This document shows, piece by piece, positions 20,518-30,657 of a stretch of DNA of 64,000 nt. The position numbers were made by a program, and so were the translations under genes. The notes below the pieces were generated by a model. The model was not told the origin of the DNA. It worked only from the letters and a program-made list of their open reading frames with translations, and ran no database searches. Numbering within the stretch: position 1 is the first letter of the stretch; each line of letters begins with the position of its first letter. The stretch is taken from positions 150,060,703 to 150,124,702 of the forward strand of contig NC_035443.2 in the NCBI RefSeq assembly GCF_002127325.2. The letters run 5' to 3'. This DNA comes from Helianthus annuus. Taxonomy: Eukaryota; Streptophyta; Magnoliopsida; Asterales; Asteraceae.

Positions 20518-21973
20518 AAGTGGTATCAGAGCGGGTTATGTTAGCGATGATGATCTCAAGCCGTCTTCAACAATGATGCCGTGTAAACACTGCACTGAAG
20601 AGAAGCGCAAACGGAGATGGATGCAGAGGCGGTGCTACTGCTGTAATAAGCCTAGCCACAAGATTTCATCATGTGCAATGAAAGAAAATGATGAGGAAAC
20701 TCAATTGCTCCGTCTGGCAGTAAACACAGGAACGCAGAAACTACATGACAAAGATCCTGAACAACAAAATGGTCAAAGGATGGAATACATAGTGGTTGGC
20801 ACCAACGGAGGTCTCTGGTCGGAAATATGGTATGTTAGTAAAACTCTTAAACATCACTATTCTAGCAATATGGATATGTTCAAACGTATAAAAAACATAT
20901 CAAGTGTTGAAACGAACACCAGAGAAAATCATTTCTTCTTCATAAGGGGCATAGGGGTCACTGAAATCGTATCAGGGATGGAAAAGATCCGTATTCAGAG
21001 TATGTTTTACACTCCGGATATTGATAGAAACGTATTAAGTTTAGACCAATTGATTACACAAGTTTTCACCGTTAAGTTTATCGAAGACAAATGTAAATTG
21101 TTTCCCACATTCAGTGTTCCACTGTTTAATAAGAAGAGTGATAAAACTGGAATGACTAAAGAAGAAGAAGTTGGTATGTTAGACAAAGAATTAGTGATAA
21201 GCAGAGAAACGGAACATGAAAGATTCAAAACTGAATTCTTAAATGATTACTTTGAAAGTTTGAATGTATCAACGAACGAACCGGACTGGAACGTTCTGAT
21301 ACTTCAAGCAATGTCTTTCAAAGAATTCAATGACTGTAAGGCACTGTTAGACATGTTAGAGGATGAGGATTATGTTATAAAATACAGATATCATCTCGAT
21401 ATCAAGTTCAATGAAATGATAGATTGGTTTCTGAAAGTTAAGTTAGAAATATTCACAAGACCCTTGCCGGCATATGCTTCGGAAAACAGGAAGGTGTGTT
21501 TATTAGATTTATACATGAGTGTCAAACGAGAAAGGGGACACCGGATGGTTACTGAAAACAATCTATGGGCAAAGATTGCCAAAGAGATTGGTTTTGACTA
21601 TAGTGAAGGTGAATACATGAGGTTCCTACATGCCATGTACTTGGATGTGATGATCTACTATTACAAGTACAAATCGATACAAGAAAAAGCACATCCGAAA
21701 GAGGAGATCAAGACAGTGACCGATCCAAGGCAAAGCAAAAGTGATGAAGTCAAAATGGAGGGGACAGAATCTGTGCAAGCAGACGGAAACTCAAGAACCA
21801 AAGAAGTTGTAGAAAATGAAGCTGATCACTACGCATTCTTCACTGGCAACGATTTGGAAGGGATAAGGAGGATGCACACCAGAAGAAGGTTCGATTTTAA
21901 AAGGCCAAAAGCTGTTGTGGATGATGCCAATATCAGCGTTTTAACACACTCTCGCAAACGTTATTATGTTTAG
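20465..21973 (+). CDS. Unit 2 CCHC/dead-retropepsin/ARID protein, intact
   Basis: 502 codons. Residues 40-43 form a CKHC pair; 57-70 a CCHC knuckle (CYCCNKPSHKISSC, with Ser for the usual Gly). Residues about 122-225 align with the copia protease/GAG-pre-integrase region: WYVSKTLKHH matches the copia WYCDSGSSKHM layout, but the catalytic D-S-G is S-K-T, and FYTPDIDRNVLSLDQLITQ matches YVESLKYNLLS further on. Residues about 320-405 are an ARID domain (LYMSVKRERGHRMVTENNLW...LDVMIYYYKYK). The C-terminus is basic (THTRRRFDFKRP-like). The ATG used lies in the 5' LTR and the frame reads through the primer site; an ATG at residue 37 or 38, inside the internal region, is an alternative start. Predicted nuclear DNA- or nucleic-acid-binding protein, not an active protease. 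No intron needed. Confidence 0.8.
   Translation: MNPIYHNASADYQSDGQQSGIRAGYVSDDDLKPSSTMMPCKHCTEEKRKRRWMQRRCYCCNKPSHKISSCAMKENDEETQLLRLAVNTGTQKLHDKDPEQQNGQRMEYIVVGTNGGLWSEIWYVSKTLKHHYSSNMDMFKRIKNISSVETNTRENHFFFIRGIGVTEIVSGMEKIRIQSMFYTPDIDRNVLSLDQLITQVFTVKFIEDKCKLFPTFSVPLFNKKSDKTGMTKEEEVGMLDKELVISRETEHERFKTEFLNDYFESLNVSTNEPDWNVLILQAMSFKEFNDCKALLDMLEDEDYVIKYRYHLDIKFNEMIDWFLKVKLEIFTRPLPAYASENRKVCLLDLYMSVKRERGHRMVTENNLWAKIAKEIGFDYSEGEYMRFLHAMYLDVMIYYYKYKSIQEKAHPKEEIKTVTDPRQSKSDEVKMEGTESVQADGNSRTKEVVENEADHYAFFTGNDLEGIRRMHTRRRFDFKRPKAVVDDANISVLTHSRKRYYV
20521..20532 (+). other. Primer binding site, array unit 2
   Basis: TGGTATCAGAGC after LTR 2, identical to unit 1. Confidence 0.85.
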
Positions 21974-21979
21974 GGGGTG

Positions 21980-22332
21980 TGTTAGAAAATATAAACATAA
22001 TTTCTTTATATTTCGGATATTATGTATGTATGTTAACTTAGGTTATGTGACTTATAATTATATGTAATTATGAACCGGTATATTAGAGTGGTTATGTTGG
22101 TTAGGAGACACCGATTCAAAGGGTAGTTTCCCTCCATCTTTAACCGCTCATAACTGCCATTTATATGTTATATTTATATGTCTTGCCGGGAACTATTCTT
22201 GGCACCAAGAAAATTTTAACCGCCAAAATTGTCCCTCAATTCAATCACTGCAAACATAGAACAAATCAAGTTTATTGTCATGAATCCAATCTATCATAAT
22301 GCTTTCGCTGATTATCAATCCGATGGCCAACA
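21980..22332 (+). repeat. Array LTR 3
   Basis: 353 bp, TGTTAG to CCAACA, directly after the purine tract that includes the stop codon of unit 2 (TTTAGGGGGTG). Confidence 0.92.
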
Positions 22333-23788
22333 AAGTGGTATCAGAGCGGGTTATGTTAGCGATGATGATCTCAAGCCGTCTTCAACAATGATGCCGTGTA
22401 AACACTGCACTGAAGAGAAGCGCAAACGGAGATGGATGCAGAGGCGGTGCTACTGCTGTAATAAGCCTGGCCACAAGATTTCATCATGTGCAATGAAAGA
22501 AAATGATGAGGAAACTCAATTGCTCCGTCTGGCAGTAAACACAGGAACGCAGAAACTACATGACAAAGATCCTGAACAACAAAATGGTCAAAGGATGGAA
22601 TACATAGTGGTTGGCACCAACGGAGGTCTCTGGTCGGAAATATGGTATGTTAGTAAAACTCTTAAACATCACTATTCTAGCAATATGGATATGTTCAAAC
22701 GTATAAAAAACATATCAAGTGTTGAAACGAACACCAGAGAAAATCATTTCTTCTTCATAAGGGGCATAGGGGTCACTGAAATCGTATCAGGGATGGAAAA
22801 GATCCGTATTCAGAGTATGTTTTACACTCCGGATATTGATAGAAACGTATTAAGTTTAGACCAATTGATTACACAAGTTTTCACCGTTAAGTTTATCGAA
22901 GACAAATGTAAATTGTTTCCCACATTCAGTGTTCCACTGTATAATAAGAAGAGTGATAAAACTGGAATGACTAAAGAAGAAGAAGTTGGTATGTTAGACA
23001 AAGACTTAGTGATAAGCAGAGAAACGGAACATGAAAGATTCAAAACTGAATTCTTAAATGATTACTTTGAAAGTTTGAATGTATCAACGAACGAACCGGA
23101 CTGGAACGTTCTGATACTTCAAGCAATGTCTTTCAAAGAATTCAATGACTGTAAGGCACTGTTAGACATGTTAGAGGATGAGGATTATGTTATAAAATAC
23201 AGATATCATCTCGATATCAAGTTCAATGAAATGATAGATTGGTTTCTGAAAGTTAAGTTAGAAATATTCACAAGACCCTTGCCGGCATATGCTTCGGAAA
23301 ACAGGAAGGTGTGTTTATTAGATTTATACATGAGTGTCAAACGAGAAGGGGGACACCGGATGGTTACTGAAAACAATCTATGGGCAAAGATTGCCAAAGA
23401 GATTGGTTTTGACTATAGTGAAGGTGAATACATGAGGTTCCTACATGCCATGTACTTGGATGTGATGATCTACTATTACAAGTACAAATCGATACAAGAA
23501 AAAGCACATCGGAAAGAGGAGATCAAGACAGTGACCGATCCAAGGCAAAGCAAAAGTGATGAAGTCAAAATGGAGGGGACAGAATCTGTGCAAGCAGACG
23601 GAAACTCAAGAACCAAAGAAGTTGTAGAAAATGAAGCTGATAACTACGCATTCTTCACTGGCAACGATTTGGAAGGGATAAGGAGGATGCACACTAGAAG
23701 AAGGTTCGATTTTAAAAGGCCAAAAGCTGTTGTGGATGATGCCAATATCAGCGTTTTAACACACTCTCGCAAACGTTATTATGTTTAG
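22280..23788 (+). CDS. Unit 3 CCHC/dead-retropepsin/ARID protein, intact
   Basis: 502 codons, fully open, differing from unit 2 at only a few positions. Its knuckle keeps the consensus Gly (CYCCNKPGHKISSC), residue 9 is Phe instead of Ser, and the ARID domain has the consensus GG (KREGGHRMVTENNLW). The protease-like segment again lacks the catalytic Asp (SKT for DSG). Neighbours are LTR 3 (containing the upstream ATG) and LTR 4 immediately after the stop. Of the five units this one best keeps both consensus domains, so it is the best candidate for a functional copy. Expression is unknown. Confidence 0.8.
   Translation: MNPIYHNAFADYQSDGQQSGIRAGYVSDDDLKPSSTMMPCKHCTEEKRKRRWMQRRCYCCNKPGHKISSCAMKENDEETQLLRLAVNTGTQKLHDKDPEQQNGQRMEYIVVGTNGGLWSEIWYVSKTLKHHYSSNMDMFKRIKNISSVETNTRENHFFFIRGIGVTEIVSGMEKIRIQSMFYTPDIDRNVLSLDQLITQVFTVKFIEDKCKLFPTFSVPLYNKKSDKTGMTKEEEVGMLDKDLVISRETEHERFKTEFLNDYFESLNVSTNEPDWNVLILQAMSFKEFNDCKALLDMLEDEDYVIKYRYHLDIKFNEMIDWFLKVKLEIFTRPLPAYASENRKVCLLDLYMSVKREGGHRMVTENNLWAKIAKEIGFDYSEGEYMRFLHAMYLDVMIYYYKYKSIQEKAHRKEEIKTVTDPRQSKSDEVKMEGTESVQADGNSRTKEVVENEADNYAFFTGNDLEGIRRMHTRRRFDFKRPKAVVDDANISVLTHSRKRYYV
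22336..22347 (+). other. Primer binding site, array unit 3
   Basis: TGGTATCAGAGC after LTR 3. Confidence 0.85.
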
Positions 23789-23794
23789 GGGGTG

Positions 23795-24147
23795 TGTTAG
23801 AAAATATAAACATAATTTCTTTATATTTCGGATATTATGTATGTATGTTAACTTAGGTTATGTGACTTATAATTATATGTAATTATGAACCGGTATATTA
23901 GAGTGGTTATGTTGGTTAGGAGACACCGATTCAAAGGGTAGTTTCCCTCCATCTTTAACCGCTCATAACTGCCATTTATATGTTATATTTATATGTCTTG
24001 CCGGGAACTATTCTTGGCACCAAGAAAATTTTAACCGCCAAAATTGTCCCTCAATTCAATCACTGCAAACATAGAACAAATCAAGTTTATTGTCATGAAT
24101 CCAATCTATCATAATGCTTCCGCTGATTATCAATCCGATGGCCAACA
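23795..24147 (+). repeat. Array LTR 4
   Basis: 353 bp, TGTTAG to CCAACA. Confidence 0.92.
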
Positions 24148-25603
24148 AAGTGGTATCAGAGCGGGTTATGTTAGCGATGATGATCTCAAGCCGTCTTCAA
24201 CAATGATGCCGTGTAAACACTGCACTGAAGAGAAGCGCAAACGGAGATGGATGCAGAGGCGGTGCTACTGCTGTAATAAGCCTAGCCACAAGATTTCATC
24301 ATGTGCAATGAAAGAAAATGATGAGGAAACTCAATTGCTCCGTCTGGCAGTAAACACAGGAACGCAGAAACTACATGACAAAGATCCTGAACAACAAAAT
24401 GGTCAAAGGATGGAATACATAGTGGTTGGCACCAACGGAGGTCTCTGGTCGGAAATATGGTATGTTAGTAAAACTCTTAAACATCACTATTCTAGCAATA
24501 TGGATATGTTTAAACGTATAAAAAACATATCAAGTGTTGAAACGAACACCAGAGAAAATCATTTCTTCTTCATAAGGGGCATAGGGGTCACTGAAATCAT
24601 ATCAGGGATGGAAAAGATCTGTATTCAGAGTATGTTTTACACTCCGGATATTGATAGAAACGTATTAAGTTTAGACCAACTGATTACACAAGTTTTCACC
24701 GTTAAGTTTATCGAAGACAAATGTAAATTGTTTCCCACATTCAGTGTTCCACTGTATAATAAGAAGAGTGATAAAACTTGAATGACTAAAGAAGAAGAAG
24801 TTGGTATGTTAGACAAAGACTTAGTGATAAGCAGAGAAACGGAACATGAAAGATTCAAAACTGAATTCTTAAATGATTACTTTGAAAGTTTGAATGTATC
24901 AACGAACGAACCGGACTGGAACGTTCTGATACTTCAAGCAATGTCTTTCAAAGAATTCAATGACTGTAAGGCACTGTTAGACATGTTAGAGGATGAGGAT
25001 TATGTTATAAAATACAGATATCATCTCGATATCAAGTTCAATGAAATGATAGATTGGTTTCTGAAAGTTAAGTTAGAAATCTTCACAAGACCCTTGCCGG
25101 CATATGCTTTTGAAAACAGGAAGGTGTGTTTATTAGATTTATACATGAGTGTCAAACGAGAAGGGGGACACCGGATGGTTACTGAAAACAATCTATGGGC
25201 AAAGATTGCCAAAGAGATTGGTTTTGACTATAGTGAAGGTGAATACATGAGGTTCCTACATGCCATGTACTTGGATGTGATGATCTACTATTACAAGTAC
25301 AAATCGATACAAGAAAAAGCACATCCGAAAGAGGAGATCAAGGCAGTGACCGATCCAAGGCAAAGCAAAAGTGATGAAGTCAAAATGGAGGGGACAGAAT
25401 CTGTGCAAGCAGACGGAAACTCAAGAACCAAAGAAGTTGTAGAAAATGAAGCTGATCACTACGCATTCTTCACTGGCAACGATTGGGAAGGGATAAGGAG
25501 GCTGCACACTAGAAGAACGTTCGACTTCAAAAGGCCAAAAGCTGTTGTGGATGATGCCAATATCAGCGTTTTAACACACTCTCGCAAACGTTATTATGTT
25601 TAG
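24095..25603 (+). pseudogene. Unit 4 CCHC-ARID ORF, nonsense at codon 229
   Basis: The frame matches units 2 and 3 but GGA is TGA at 24779-24781. This separates a CCHC plus protease-like product (228 residues) from an ARID-containing part that restarts at the very next codon, ATG 24782 (273 codons). Either half could be made, but the joined protein cannot. The knuckle has Ser for Gly as in unit 2. Confidence 0.85.
24151..24162 (+). other. Primer binding site, array unit 4
   Basis: TGGTATCAGAGC after LTR 4. Confidence 0.85.
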
Positions 25604-25609
25604 GGGGTG

Positions 25610-25962
25610 TGTTAGAAAATATAAACCTAATTTCTTTATATTTCGGATATTATGTATCTATGTTAACTTAGGTTATGTGACTTATAGTTATATGTAATTA
25701 TGAACCGGTATATTAGAGTGGTTATGTTGGTTAGGAGACACCGATTCAAAGGGTAGTTTCCCTCCATATTTAGCCGCTCATAACTGCCATTTATATGTTA
25801 TATTTATATGTCTTGCCGGGAACTATTCTTGGCACCAAGAAAATTTTAACCGCCAAAATTGTCCCTCAATTCAATCACTGCAAACATAGAACAAATCAAG
25901 TTTATTGTCATGAATCCAATCTATCATAATGCTTCCGCTGATTATCAATCCGATGGCCAACA
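25610..25962 (+). repeat. Array LTR 5
   Basis: 353 bp, TGTTAG to CCAACA, with a few private substitutions (e.g. ATAAACCTAATT, CCATATTTAGCC). Confidence 0.92.
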
Positions 25963-27414
25963 AAGTGGTATCAGAGCGGGTTATGTTAGCGATGATGATC
26001 TCAAGCCGTCTTCAACAATGATGCCGTGTAAACACTGCACTGAAGAGAAGCGCGAACGGAGATGGATGCAGAGGCGGTGCTACTGCTGTAATAAGCCTGG
26101 CCACAAGATTTCATCATGTGCAATGAAAGAAAATGATGAGGAAACTCAATTGCTCCGTCTGGCAGTAAACACAGGAACGCAGAAACTACATGACAAAGAT
26201 CCTGAACAACAAAATGATCAAAGGATGGAATACATAGTGGTTGGCACCGACGGAGGTCTCTGGTCGGAAATATGGTATGTTAGTAAAACTCTTAAACATC
26301 ACTATTCTAGCAATATGGATATGTTCAAACGTATAAAAAACATATCAAGTGTTGAAACGAACACCTCTTCATAGGGGGCATAGGGGTCACTGAAATCGTA
26401 TCAGGGATGGAAAAGATCCGTATTCAGAGTATGTTTTACACTCCGTATATTGATAGAAACATATTAAGTTTAGACCAACTGATTACACAAGGTTTCACCG
26501 TTAAGTTTATCGAAGACAAATGTAAATTGTTTCCCACATTCAGTGTTCCACTGTTTAATAAGAAGAGTGATAAAACTGGAATGACTAAAGAAGAAGAAGT
26601 TGGTATGTTAGACAAAAATTAGTGATAAGCAGAGAAACGGAACATGAAAGATTCAAAAACTGAATTCTTAAATGATTACTTTGAAAGTTTGAATGTATCA
26701 ACGAATGAACCGGACTGGAACGTTCTGATACTTCAAGCAATGTCTTTCAAAGAATTCAATGACTGTAAGGCACTGTTAGACATGTTAGAGGATGAGGATT
26801 ATGTTATAAAATACAGATATCATCTCGATATCAAGTTCAATGAAATGATAGATTGGTTTCTGAAAGTTAAGTTAGAAATCTTCACAAGACCCTTGCCGGC
26901 ATATGCTTCGGAAAACAGGAAGGTGTGTTTATTAGATTTATACATGAGTGTCAAACGAGAAGGGGGACACCGGATGGTTACTGAAAACAATCTATGGGCA
27001 AAGATTGCCAAAGAGATTGGTTTTGACTATAGTGAAGGTGAATACAAGAGGTTCCTACATGCCATGTACTTGGATGTGATGATCTACTATTACAAGTACA
27101 AATCGATACAAGAAAAAGCACATCCGAAAGAGGAGATCAAGGCAGTGACCGATCCAAGGCAAAGCAAAAGTGATGAAGTCAAAATGGAGGGGACAGAATC
27201 TGTGCAAGCAGACGGAAACTCAAGAACCAAAGAAGTTGCAGAAAATGAAGCTGATCACTACGCATTCTTCACTGGCAACGATTGGGAAGGGATAAGGAGG
27301 TTGCACACTAGAAGAAGGTTCGACTTCAAAAGGCCAAAAGCTGTTGTGGATGATGCCAATATCAGCATTTTAACACACTCTCGCAAACGTTATTATGTTT
27401 TGGGGGTGTGTTAG
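25910..27414 (+). pseudogene. Unit 5 CCHC-ARID ORF, frameshifted and stop lost
   Basis: Relative to units 2 and 3 there is a 16-bp deletion after AACACC at about 26366, a 1-bp deletion near 26617 (GACAAAAATTAG) and a 1-bp insertion near 26657 that restores frame. The normal stop TAG is TTG, so the frame runs four codons into LTR 6 and ends at 27414. CCHC and ARID segments are both present but separated by frame breaks. This is the most damaged unit and lies at the right edge of the array. Confidence 0.88.
25966..25977 (+). other. Primer binding site, array unit 5
   Basis: TGGTATCAGAGC after LTR 5. Confidence 0.85.
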
Positions 27415-27762
27415 AAAATATAAACATAATTTCTTTATATTTCGGATATTATGTATGTATGTTAACTTAGGTTATGTGACTTATAATTATATGTAATTAT
27501 GAACCGGTATATTAGAGTGGTTATGTTGGTTAGGAGACACCGATTCAAAGGGTAGTTTCCCTCCATCTTTAACCGCTCATAATTGCCATTTATATGTTGA
27601 TATTTATATGTCTTGCCGGGAACTATTCTTGGCACCAAGACAATTTTAACCGCCAAAATTGTCCCTCAATTCAATCACTGCAAACATAGAACAAATCAAG
27701 TTTATTGTCATTAATCCAATCTATCATAATGCTTCCGCTGAATATCAATCTGATGGCCAACA
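27409..27762 (+). repeat. Array LTR 6 (outer right)
   Basis: 354 bp, TGTTAG to CCAACA. After it the primer site is absent and unrelated DNA (ACAAACACATAAATG) begins, so this is the true right end of the array. The upstream ATG of other units is ATT here. Confidence 0.9.
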
Positions 27763-28151
27763 ACAAACACATAAATGATATTTTGCTGACCCTTAGGCCA
27801 GTGCGACTTACACTAAGAAATATTCTTGATCACTTGTGGTTAATTAGTGTTAATGTTCCAAATTTTTTCTTAGTGAAAGCTACCTATTTGACGAACATAG
27901 GATCAACTATTACAGTTTTCATTATTAAATAGTTAAGACACATCTTTTGATTTTCTCAAAGGACTTCTAATAACTTGTGGTGCTAGAATGAGAAATTAAT
28001 CATAGAGTTTGTAAAAACTCATCCCTGTTAAAAAGTTAATGACAAGTTTCGATATCACATATCTATTAGGAAATATATACAATACAATCAAGAGTTTTAT
28101 TTCTTAATTTATTCAATCATTAATGAAGGCAAAAGGTTGCAAATTTTATTA
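27763..28151. other. Intergenic, nothing recognised
   Basis: AT-rich flank between the array and the GH17 pseudogene; no coding or repeat feature seen. Confidence 0.4.
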
Positions 28152-28460
28152 TCAAAAGCTTAGTTGATATTTAGGTCTTTGATCAGGAAAGAAAACTCCA
28201 AAATGCTTCTCAGTCTCTTTTCCTGGTTTCATGTTTTCATCAAACATTGCAAACAAATACGTCTCTATAGATCTTCCAGGTCTTGCAGGCGTCCCTGACG
28301 AACTTTTCACATGTGAAATCAAGTTTCTATAGTAAGTTCCCGCATTTTCAGTTGTTGCTACATCTCCTTCGGTTGATGGCCATCCACTCTCCGACACAAC
28401 GATCTCAACATTGCTCCCACCAAGATGCGATTGAGCCGCAAAATAAGCATCATACATGGC

Positions 28461-28701
28461 GTCAAAAAGGTTAAAGTACGGTCGACCTTGATTGCTAGCT
28501 ATAAGCGGGTGTTGATTTGGTAAATAATGCAAATGAGAGATCAGGCAACATAGGGGGACCAACATGAGCAAAGTAAGGATATATATTAGCAAGCATTGGT
28601 GAACCATTTTGGGCTAGAAATGTGATTATTGGTTGGAAAAAACTCACACATTGTCATCAAACACACCTTCACTAGGTGGATATGATTTTTTTAATAGGCC
28701 C
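28461..28701 (-). repeat. GH17 internal duplication, copy 1
   Basis: Near-identical to 29220-29460 (GTCAAAAAGGTTAAAGTACG ... TTAATAGGCC), with a handful of substitutions. Confidence 0.92.
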
Positions 28702-29219
28702 ATAGATCCCAGGAGACCATGAATTCAACCCATCAATCAAGAACAAAATAATAATCGAACAAAGAACAAGAAGAGAGGGATAAACCCTAATACACAATCG
28801 TATTAATAAATGAACAATAGAACCTGATTGTTACAAGATGCAAGATGCAAGATTCCAGATTACAATAACAAATGAAAATCCTAAACTATTTATAGACTTC
28901 AATGGGTGCGAGTTTAGAGTCGTGTCCTTTCACGAATAGTCACGTCTCTAAAACATGTGGTTGAGAATGACTCTAAAGAGTTGCGTCTCTTGATCCAAAA
29001 GTCACATCTCTTCTTGTCTTCCTTCTGGCCGTCGATCTAGAGGTGTGTCTCCAAGAGACACATTGATTCCTTGAGTGGTGGTTACGAACTTCTGAAATGA
29101 CATAATCACCCCGTGAACTTTATAACCGCCTTGTAACCGACGTCTAAATAACTTTAAACTAGTGCATAATCAACCCTTGCACTTCTCGTCAAACTTTGAT
29201 CACACAATTAAGGCCAACA
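28702..29219 (-). repeat. LTR-like insertion between the GH17 duplications
   Basis: On the minus strand it begins TGTTGGCCTTAATTG, contains TATAAATAG near 28890 and ends GGGATCTAT. The start and TATA box look like a copia-type LTR, but the other end lacks the CA terminus, so it may be truncated. It is bordered by 241-bp direct copies of host sequence rather than a 5-bp duplication. Confidence 0.55.
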
Positions 29220-29460
29220 GTCAAAAAGGTTAAAGTACGGTCGACCTTGATCGCTAGCTATAAGCGGGTGTTGATTTGGTAAATAATGCAAATGAGAGAT
29301 CAGGCAACATAGGGGGACCAACATGAGCAAAGTAACGATAGATATTAGCAAGCATTGGTGAACCATTTTGGGCTAGAAATGTGATTATTGGTTGGATAAA
29401 ACTCACACATTGTCATCAAACACACCTTCACTAGGTGGATATGATTTTTTTAATAGGCCC
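29220..29460 (-). repeat. GH17 internal duplication, copy 2
   Basis: Partner of 28461-28701; this copy is contiguous with the N-terminal part of the gene. Confidence 0.92.
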
Positions 29461-29893
29461 GTGTAAGTTGCGATCAAGACCTTGATATCTTCATCGAGGC
29501 CTACGGCTTGAAGGGCGTTATGAACATTATTCATTGCCGGAAGCACGAAACTGGCGAACCCACGAGTGTTATCGTTATTTGGATCGACTTCATTCCCCAC
29601 AGCGATGTATCGAAAGTTGACATCACGGTAACTTAAGACGTTGTCTCTAACCCAAGTGGTCGCGACATTTGGATCGGTGAGGGACTCGAGAGAACCATTT
29701 GGGATGTCGAGAATGAGTTGTATATCGGTTTCCCTAGCGCGCGAAGGGTGGCTGGATTAGGAGCGTAGATTCGCATCCTAGTTATGCCGTTGGTTGTGTA
29801 AAGGTTCACCACATCTTGTTGGGAGGGCAAGTTATTGCCGAATTCCCCATAGCACACACCAACTGATTGTGCATCTGTTTTCAACAACCACAT

Positions 29894-30657
29894 AATTATT
29901 CCTAATCAATCATAACAAAAAATTCAGACAATCATATACTAATGCATACGCGTACGCATACGCATATGTTTATAAGTAGGAAAGTTGATGCCATAAGGTT
30001 TAATTTTTGGATTTTTTTGCATTAAGATCTAACCATATATATAGTGACGAGCTTGGGTGGTTACGGGATTTAAATAATACAAGTGTAAGATCATATTTTA
30101 AAATTGTTTATTTTCTGTAATTATATATATATATATATATATGGAACCCATTAAGTCTAACCAACTTTTAGAATAATCTTAGCCATCTAAACTCATCAAC
30201 TTTTGATCTTGACCCTTTAAACTCAAATAAAAAACTGTAATATTGGCAGTTCAGGAAGTTACCTCTCCTAAAAGGAAGTTTTGAACGGTTTTCTTGATTT
30301 AGTCTCTCCCACGTCGTCTCCTACCCACGTTCCTGTAACTTCCCATGTACACTTCCTTTCAAAGCAATCTCAAACCTACATTTTTGCCCCATTCCCCTCC
30401 ATCCATCGCTCTCTATCCAATTGCGCTTTGAAAAGTAAAACTGAAGCATCGATTTCTGGCAACACAACATGTCTTTGAAGCACCGATTCCAAGAATCACG
30501 GCTTCTTTACCTCCGAAAATGTCAAAAGCATGGCCTTAGTTCTCCGGCGACGTGAAGATATCTCGCTGATCAATGGAATAAATGTCTTCTTTGCTTGTAT
30601 AAACACACTAATCTTCCACCTTCAACCGTGAATCATCATCCCTAGATCTCAATAAAG
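29894..30657. other. Intergenic between divergent host pseudogenes
   Basis: Contains a short (AT)11 run at about 30121-30142 and, on the plus strand, C/T-rich sequence at 30300-30650 that looks like the 5' UTR of the PDS5-like gene. No signal-peptide exon for the GH17 gene was recognised. Confidence 0.4.

Larger units (their letters stand above)
18172..27762 (+). mobile_element. Tandem multi-LTR array of a copia-derived CCHC-ARID retroelement
   Basis: Five internal regions alternate with six direct LTRs at a period of exactly 1815 bp for the first four units. LTRs are 353 bp, TGTTAG...CCAACA. Each is followed after AAG by the primer site TGGTATCAGAGC, complementary to plant initiator tRNA-Met, and each internal region ends in a purine-rich AGGGGGTG directly before the next LTR. 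Copies differ by only scattered substitutions. The outer left LTR has lost its terminal TG and carries a CACTA-end insertion. ACAAACA occurs at both flanks (18160-18166, 27763-27769) but not abutting the left LTR, so it is only a possible target duplication. There is no reverse transcriptase or integrase: the element is non-autonomous. Confidence 0.9.
28152..29893 (-). pseudogene. Glucan endo-1,3-beta-glucosidase (GH17), rearranged
   Basis: Minus strand. The N-terminal part begins after a splice-acceptor-like AAAACAG at about 29872 with [17 protein letters not shown] and the [10 protein letters not shown] motif; a 1-bp frameshift follows near 29745. Then IAVGNEVDPNN (acid/base Glu) near 29590 and a 2-bp insertion near 29408 (GACAATGTGTGAG). 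A 241-bp segment is duplicated (28461-28701 and 29220-29460) around a 518-bp insertion. The C-terminal part has VVSESGWPS (nucleophile Glu) near 28390 and ends at [16 protein letters not shown]. Intact homologues are secreted or vacuolar pathogenesis-related enzymes that cut beta-1,3-glucan. No signal-peptide exon was recognised upstream. Not functional. Confidence 0.92.

Noticed and set aside
18599..27414. Five ordinary tandemly duplicated host ARID genes
   Set aside because: Each unit is bounded by TG...CA repeats with primer site and purine tract in the correct places, which ordinary gene duplication does not explain.
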